A DNA stretch of 64,000 bases from JABDGM01 sp046349975 (GTDB lineage: Bacteria; Planctomycetota; Planctomycetia; Pirellulales; Lacipirellulaceae), in NCBI GenBank assembly GCA_046349975.1, contig JAXMBH010000005.1:124001-188000 (forward strand), read 5' to 3'. Below the pieces are notes generated by a model. That model was not told the DNA's origin, did not search any database, and saw nothing but the letters and a program-made list of their open reading frames with translations. The position numbers and the translations under genes were made by a program. This document shows positions 61,353 through 64,000 of the stretch, in pieces (within the stretch, counting starts at the first letter, position 1; every line of letters begins with the position of its first letter).

Positions 61353-61587
61353 GGCAAGCTCCCGAGCGGTAGTCTAAAAAGTGAAAAGCAAACTGTGATT
61401 CTAACGTGCGGGGTCGAAAACAGCTACGCCGACGCTACGCTGATCCCAGGCGCTCAGTCCGCCATGAGGCGAAAGTGCCGCTCGGCTCGCGGCAATCACC
61501 GACCTGCCGTTGATTCTTTTCCCCCGGCAGGATTAACTGGAGTCTGCCCAGGCGCCACACCGCTCCGCTCTTCTCCACAGGCCGCCC

Positions 61588-63104
61588 ATGATTCGTTCTG
61601 TCAATTCTCCCAGCGCCAGCGACGGCATCGTTGAACTGACCACGGGCGTCAGCGATTCACCTTACTACAGCCCCGACATGGCCCCGGTGCCGCGTGCCGA
61701 ACGCCACTGGGGCATGAAGGACTTGGCGGTGCTGTGGATATCGATGTCGGCCTGCGTGCCGACGTACATGCTCGCCTCAGGAATGATTGATGAGGGCATG
61801 AATTGGTGGCAGGCCATTCTGACCATCTTCCTAGGAAATCTCATTGTCCTCGTGCCGATGATCCTCAACGCCCACGCCGGCACGAAGTACGGCATTCCGT
61901 TCCCGGTCTATTGCCGCCCGTCATTCGGCTTGCTCGGCGCAAACGTGCCGGCGTTGTTACGGGCACTCGTCGCCTGCGGCTGGTTTGGCATTCAAACCTG
62001 GATCGGCGGCTGGGCGATCTACAAGATCTTGCTCGAGTTCATTCCTTCCTGGGAAAAACTTACGCCAATCCCTGGCGTCGGAATCAACTCCGCCCAACTC
62101 GGCTGCTTTCTGTTTTTTTGGTCGATCAACATGCTTGTCATTTTTAAGGGCATCGAATCGATTCGCATTTTGCTCAATATCAAAGCGCCCTTGCTCATTA
62201 CGCTCGGTCTCGTGCTGCTAGCCTGGGCCTACTATGCTGCCGGCGGTTTCGGCGAAATGCTCTCCCGGCCTTCGCAATTTGCTACCAACGGACCCAAGGC
62301 CAGGCAATTCTGGCCGTTCTTCTTCGCCTCGCTCACCGCCAACGTTGGTTTTTGGGCTACGCTCTCGCTTAACATTCCCGACTTCAGTCGCTACGCCTAT
62401 TCCCAGCGCGACCAGGCGCTCTCGGCCAGGCCCTCGGTTTGCCCACGACGATGGCCCTGTTTTCGTTCATCGGCATCGCGGTCACGAGCGCCACCGCCGT
62501 CATTTACGGCAGCACAATTTGGGACCCCGTGGTGGTGCTCAGCAAATTCTCCAACCCGGTCGTATTGTTTGTCGCCATGCTCGCCCTCTGCCTTGCGACG
62601 CTCGCCACGAATATTGCCGCCAACGTTGTCAGCCCCGCCAACGATTTCGCCCACGTGGCTCCGCGGTGGGTCACATTCCGCATCGGCGGACTCATCACAG
62701 GCGTGATCGGCATCTTGATGCGGCCATGGAAGTTGGTGGAGGACCCGACCGGCTACATCTTCCGCTGGCTCGTGGCGTACTCGGCTCTGCTTGGCGCCGT
62801 CGGCGGAATCCTGGTCGCCGATTATTTCATCATCCGGCGCACGCGCCTCGATCTCGCCGGCCTGTACAAAAAAGATGGCCCGTACTGGTACTCTGCCGGC
62901 TTCAATCCGCTGGCGCTCATCGCATTGGTGCTCGGCATCGCCCCTTGCGTCCCGGGTTTTCTCGCGGCCGTTTCCGAAAGTTGGAAGGCAATTGTGAGCC
63001 CCCTTTGGAGCGATCTCTACGCTTACGCCTGGTTCATCAGCTTTGGTGTGGCGTTTATCGTGTATTGGCTGCTGATGGTGCTCAGGGGTGCTAAGATGAA
63101 GTAG
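61588..63104 (+). pseudogene. NCS1-family pyrimidine/allantoin permease, frameshifted
   Basis: Helices 1-8 are read from ATG 61588 (DLAVLWISMSACVPTYMLAS, GIPFPVYCRPSFGLLGANVP, ALLRALVACGWFGIQTWIGG, and later ANVGFWATLSLNIPDFSRYA). After SQRDQAL, at about 62419-62424, one base is missing. Restoring it gives the expected GQALGLPTTMALFSFIGIAV and the rest (NIAANVVSPANDFAHVAPRW, ILVADYFIIRRTRLDL) to 63104. The joined protein is about 505 residues with twelve membrane segments, normal for NCS1. It is similar to cytosine, uracil or hydantoin importers, matching the pyrimidine-degradation genes next to it. Confidence 0.85.
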
Positions 63105-63124
63105 GTCAGAGTGAGGGCCATATC

Positions 63125-63736
63125 ATGAGCACAAGCGATTTCACACCCACTGTCGTGCCGTTCGGCGAAGACGTTTTGGAAAGGATGGTCCTGGCCGTGG
63201 AGAACGTACGCGATCGTTTGCGCCGAGCGACCTCGGCACTTGAGCAGGCTCACATTCCCTACGCCGTCATCGGCGGCAACGCAGTCGCCGCTTGGGTTTC
63301 GCAGGTCGACCCCGGCGCCGCCCGGAATACGGTGGATGTCGACATCCTTGTAAACCGTTCCGATTTTGACGCGATCAAAGCGGCCATGTTGTCGGCCGGT
63401 TTTCATCACCGTCAGGTGCTCGGCGTGAACATGTTTCTCGATGGGCCAAACGGGCGGCCGCGGGACGCGGTACATGTAGTGTTTGCGGGAGAGAAAGTCC
63501 GCCAGGAATATTCGGAGCCGGCGCCAAGCCTGGCCGCTACCGACCAGTATGAATCGCACAAGTTGTTGGCACTTCAGCCGCTCGTCGTGATGAAATTGAC
63601 ATCGTTTCGACGCAAGGATCAGGTCCACCTGCTCGACATGATCGAAGTTGGCCTACTGGATGATTCGTGGCTGCAACGGTTGCCGCCGCCCCTCGCGGAG
63701 CGCTTGAAGGAACTCCTCGATAATCCGGAAGGCTGA
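63125..63736 (+). CDS. Nucleotidyltransferase-fold protein
   Basis: 203 residues. After an N-terminal helix comes PYAVIGGNAVAAWVSQVDPG, then RNTVDVDILV, the GG...DxD nucleotidyltransferase signature, and DAVHVVFAG with a later acidic position. LQPLVVMKLTSFRRKDQVHL, leading into DMIEVGLLD, is the family's C-terminal block (K...R.KD..D). Members are common in planctomycetes as toxin-antitoxin-like or RNA-modifying proteins. No partner gene is adjacent. It begins 20 bases after the permease stop. Confidence 0.78.
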   Translation: MSTSDFTPTVVPFGEDVLERMVLAVENVRDRLRRATSALEQAHIPYAVIGGNAVAAWVSQVDPGAARNTVDVDILVNRSDFDAIKAAMLSAGFHHRQVLGVNMFLDGPNGRPRDAVHVVFAGEKVRQEYSEPAPSLAATDQYESHKLLALQPLVVMKLTSFRRKDQVHLLDMIEVGLLDDSWLQRLPPPLAERLKELLDNPEG

Positions 63737-63744
63737 ACTGCGGA

Positions 63745-64000
63745 ATGCCAGACGAATCATCGGCCGCCGCTGAACCACAATTCGGCGTCTTGATCCGACG
63801 GACACTTATATACCTGGCCGTTTGTGGCCTCGCTGTCGTCCTCTGCTATTACTTCATCGATCGCCCGGTGGCGTTCTTTGTTCACGACCACCGCATCGCC
63901 CGATTCGAAGAATTCCGCTGGCTCACCGAGCCGCCGCCGCTCGTGCAGGGCTGGTCGCCGTTGGTGCTCATGCTGCTCGCGATTCGACGAGCGTTCGGCC
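63745..64000 (+). CDS. PAP2-type membrane phosphatase, N-terminal part (3' end outside window)
   Basis: The frame from ATG 63745 stays open to the end of the window (85 residues). A basic start (LIRRTLIYLAVCGLAVVLCY) is the first membrane helix. YFIDRPVAFFVHDHRIARFE is the typical periplasmic loop at the start of PAP2-superfamily phosphatases, and a second helix begins at the window edge. The catalytic KxxxxxxRP and SRxxxxxH motifs would lie beyond. The family call rests on the N-terminal pattern only. It follows the nucleotidyltransferase by 8 bases. Confidence 0.6.
   Translation, partial: MPDESSAAAEPQFGVLIRRTLIYLAVCGLAVVLCYYFIDRPVAFFVHDHRIARFEEFRWLTEPPPLVQGWSPLVLMLLAIRRAFG

Noticed and set aside
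1..64000. CRISPR arrays, rRNA or tRNA genes, prophage or transposase genes
   Set aside because: No spaced direct-repeat array, conserved tRNA T-loop, rRNA-like tract or transposase motif was found; the repeats seen are inverted pairs in spacers.

Overview
The window reads as a chromosomal segment of a planctomycete, probably of the Pirellula-like group. The assignment rests on gene families seen in the sequence: DUF1549/DUF1553 and DUF1501 proteins, a DUF1080 hydrolase, sulfatases, DUF11-repeat and PEP-CTERM surface proteins, twin-arginine signals, small Cys-rich conserved proteins, GC-rich coding DNA, frequent GTG/TTG starts, and spacers filled with imperfect inverted repeats. kdsA implies an LPS-type outer membrane. 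No rRNA, tRNA, CRISPR array, prophage or transposase gene was recognised.

Layout. 1-2.7 kb: the end of a sulfotransferase, a small-ORF/nucleotidyltransferase pair and a secreted GH5-like hydrolase. 2.9-11 kb: sulfatase, leuC-leuD, a secreted beta-propeller, a TPR protein, a DUF1080 hydrolase, a PSP1 protein, and bioB. 11.4-18.9 kb: envelope proteins (DUF11 repeats, two lipoproteins) interleaved with two csrA genes. The first csrA has a sigma-54-like promoter. 19.4-23.2 kb: a hemerythrin-like protein, a translationally coupled sugar isomerase-arfB pair and a LuxR-type regulator, in spacers with unusual predicted RNA structure. 23.8-31.3 kb: lipid kinase, kdsA and a downstream unknown, an SLC13 transporter and a membrane acyltransferase. 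31.6-36.8 kb: the three-gene unit DUF1549/DUF1553 - DUF1501 - WD40. 36.9-44.7 kb, minus strand: a complete but unusual cbb3-type cytochrome oxidase cluster running from a dihaem cytochrome c lipoprotein through ccoN and ccoO to ccoI and a SafE-like gene. 45-53 kb: PQQ-type sugar dehydrogenase, PhyH dioxygenase, and secreted proteins of unknown role. 53-64 kb: hydroxyacid dehydrogenase, PHP phosphoesterase and a reductive pyrimidine-degradation locus (dihydropyrimidinase, preA, aminotransferase, NCS1 permease), then a nucleotidyltransferase and the start of a PAP2 phosphatase.

Three things stand out. First, five genes between 51.6 and 63.1 kb are broken by six short deletions (one or two bases), while none was seen in the first 51 kb; this suggests a local assembly-quality problem or local gene decay. 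Second, at least seven families of dispersed palindromic repeats occupy spacers. One surrounds a GxxExxY gene inside the pyrimidine operon, and another appears to supply part of a signal-peptide coding region. Third, two intergenic regions around the LuxR regulator (22.2-22.5 kb and 23.3-23.4 kb) can form extended, partly mutually exclusive RNA structures and contain no convincing gene.
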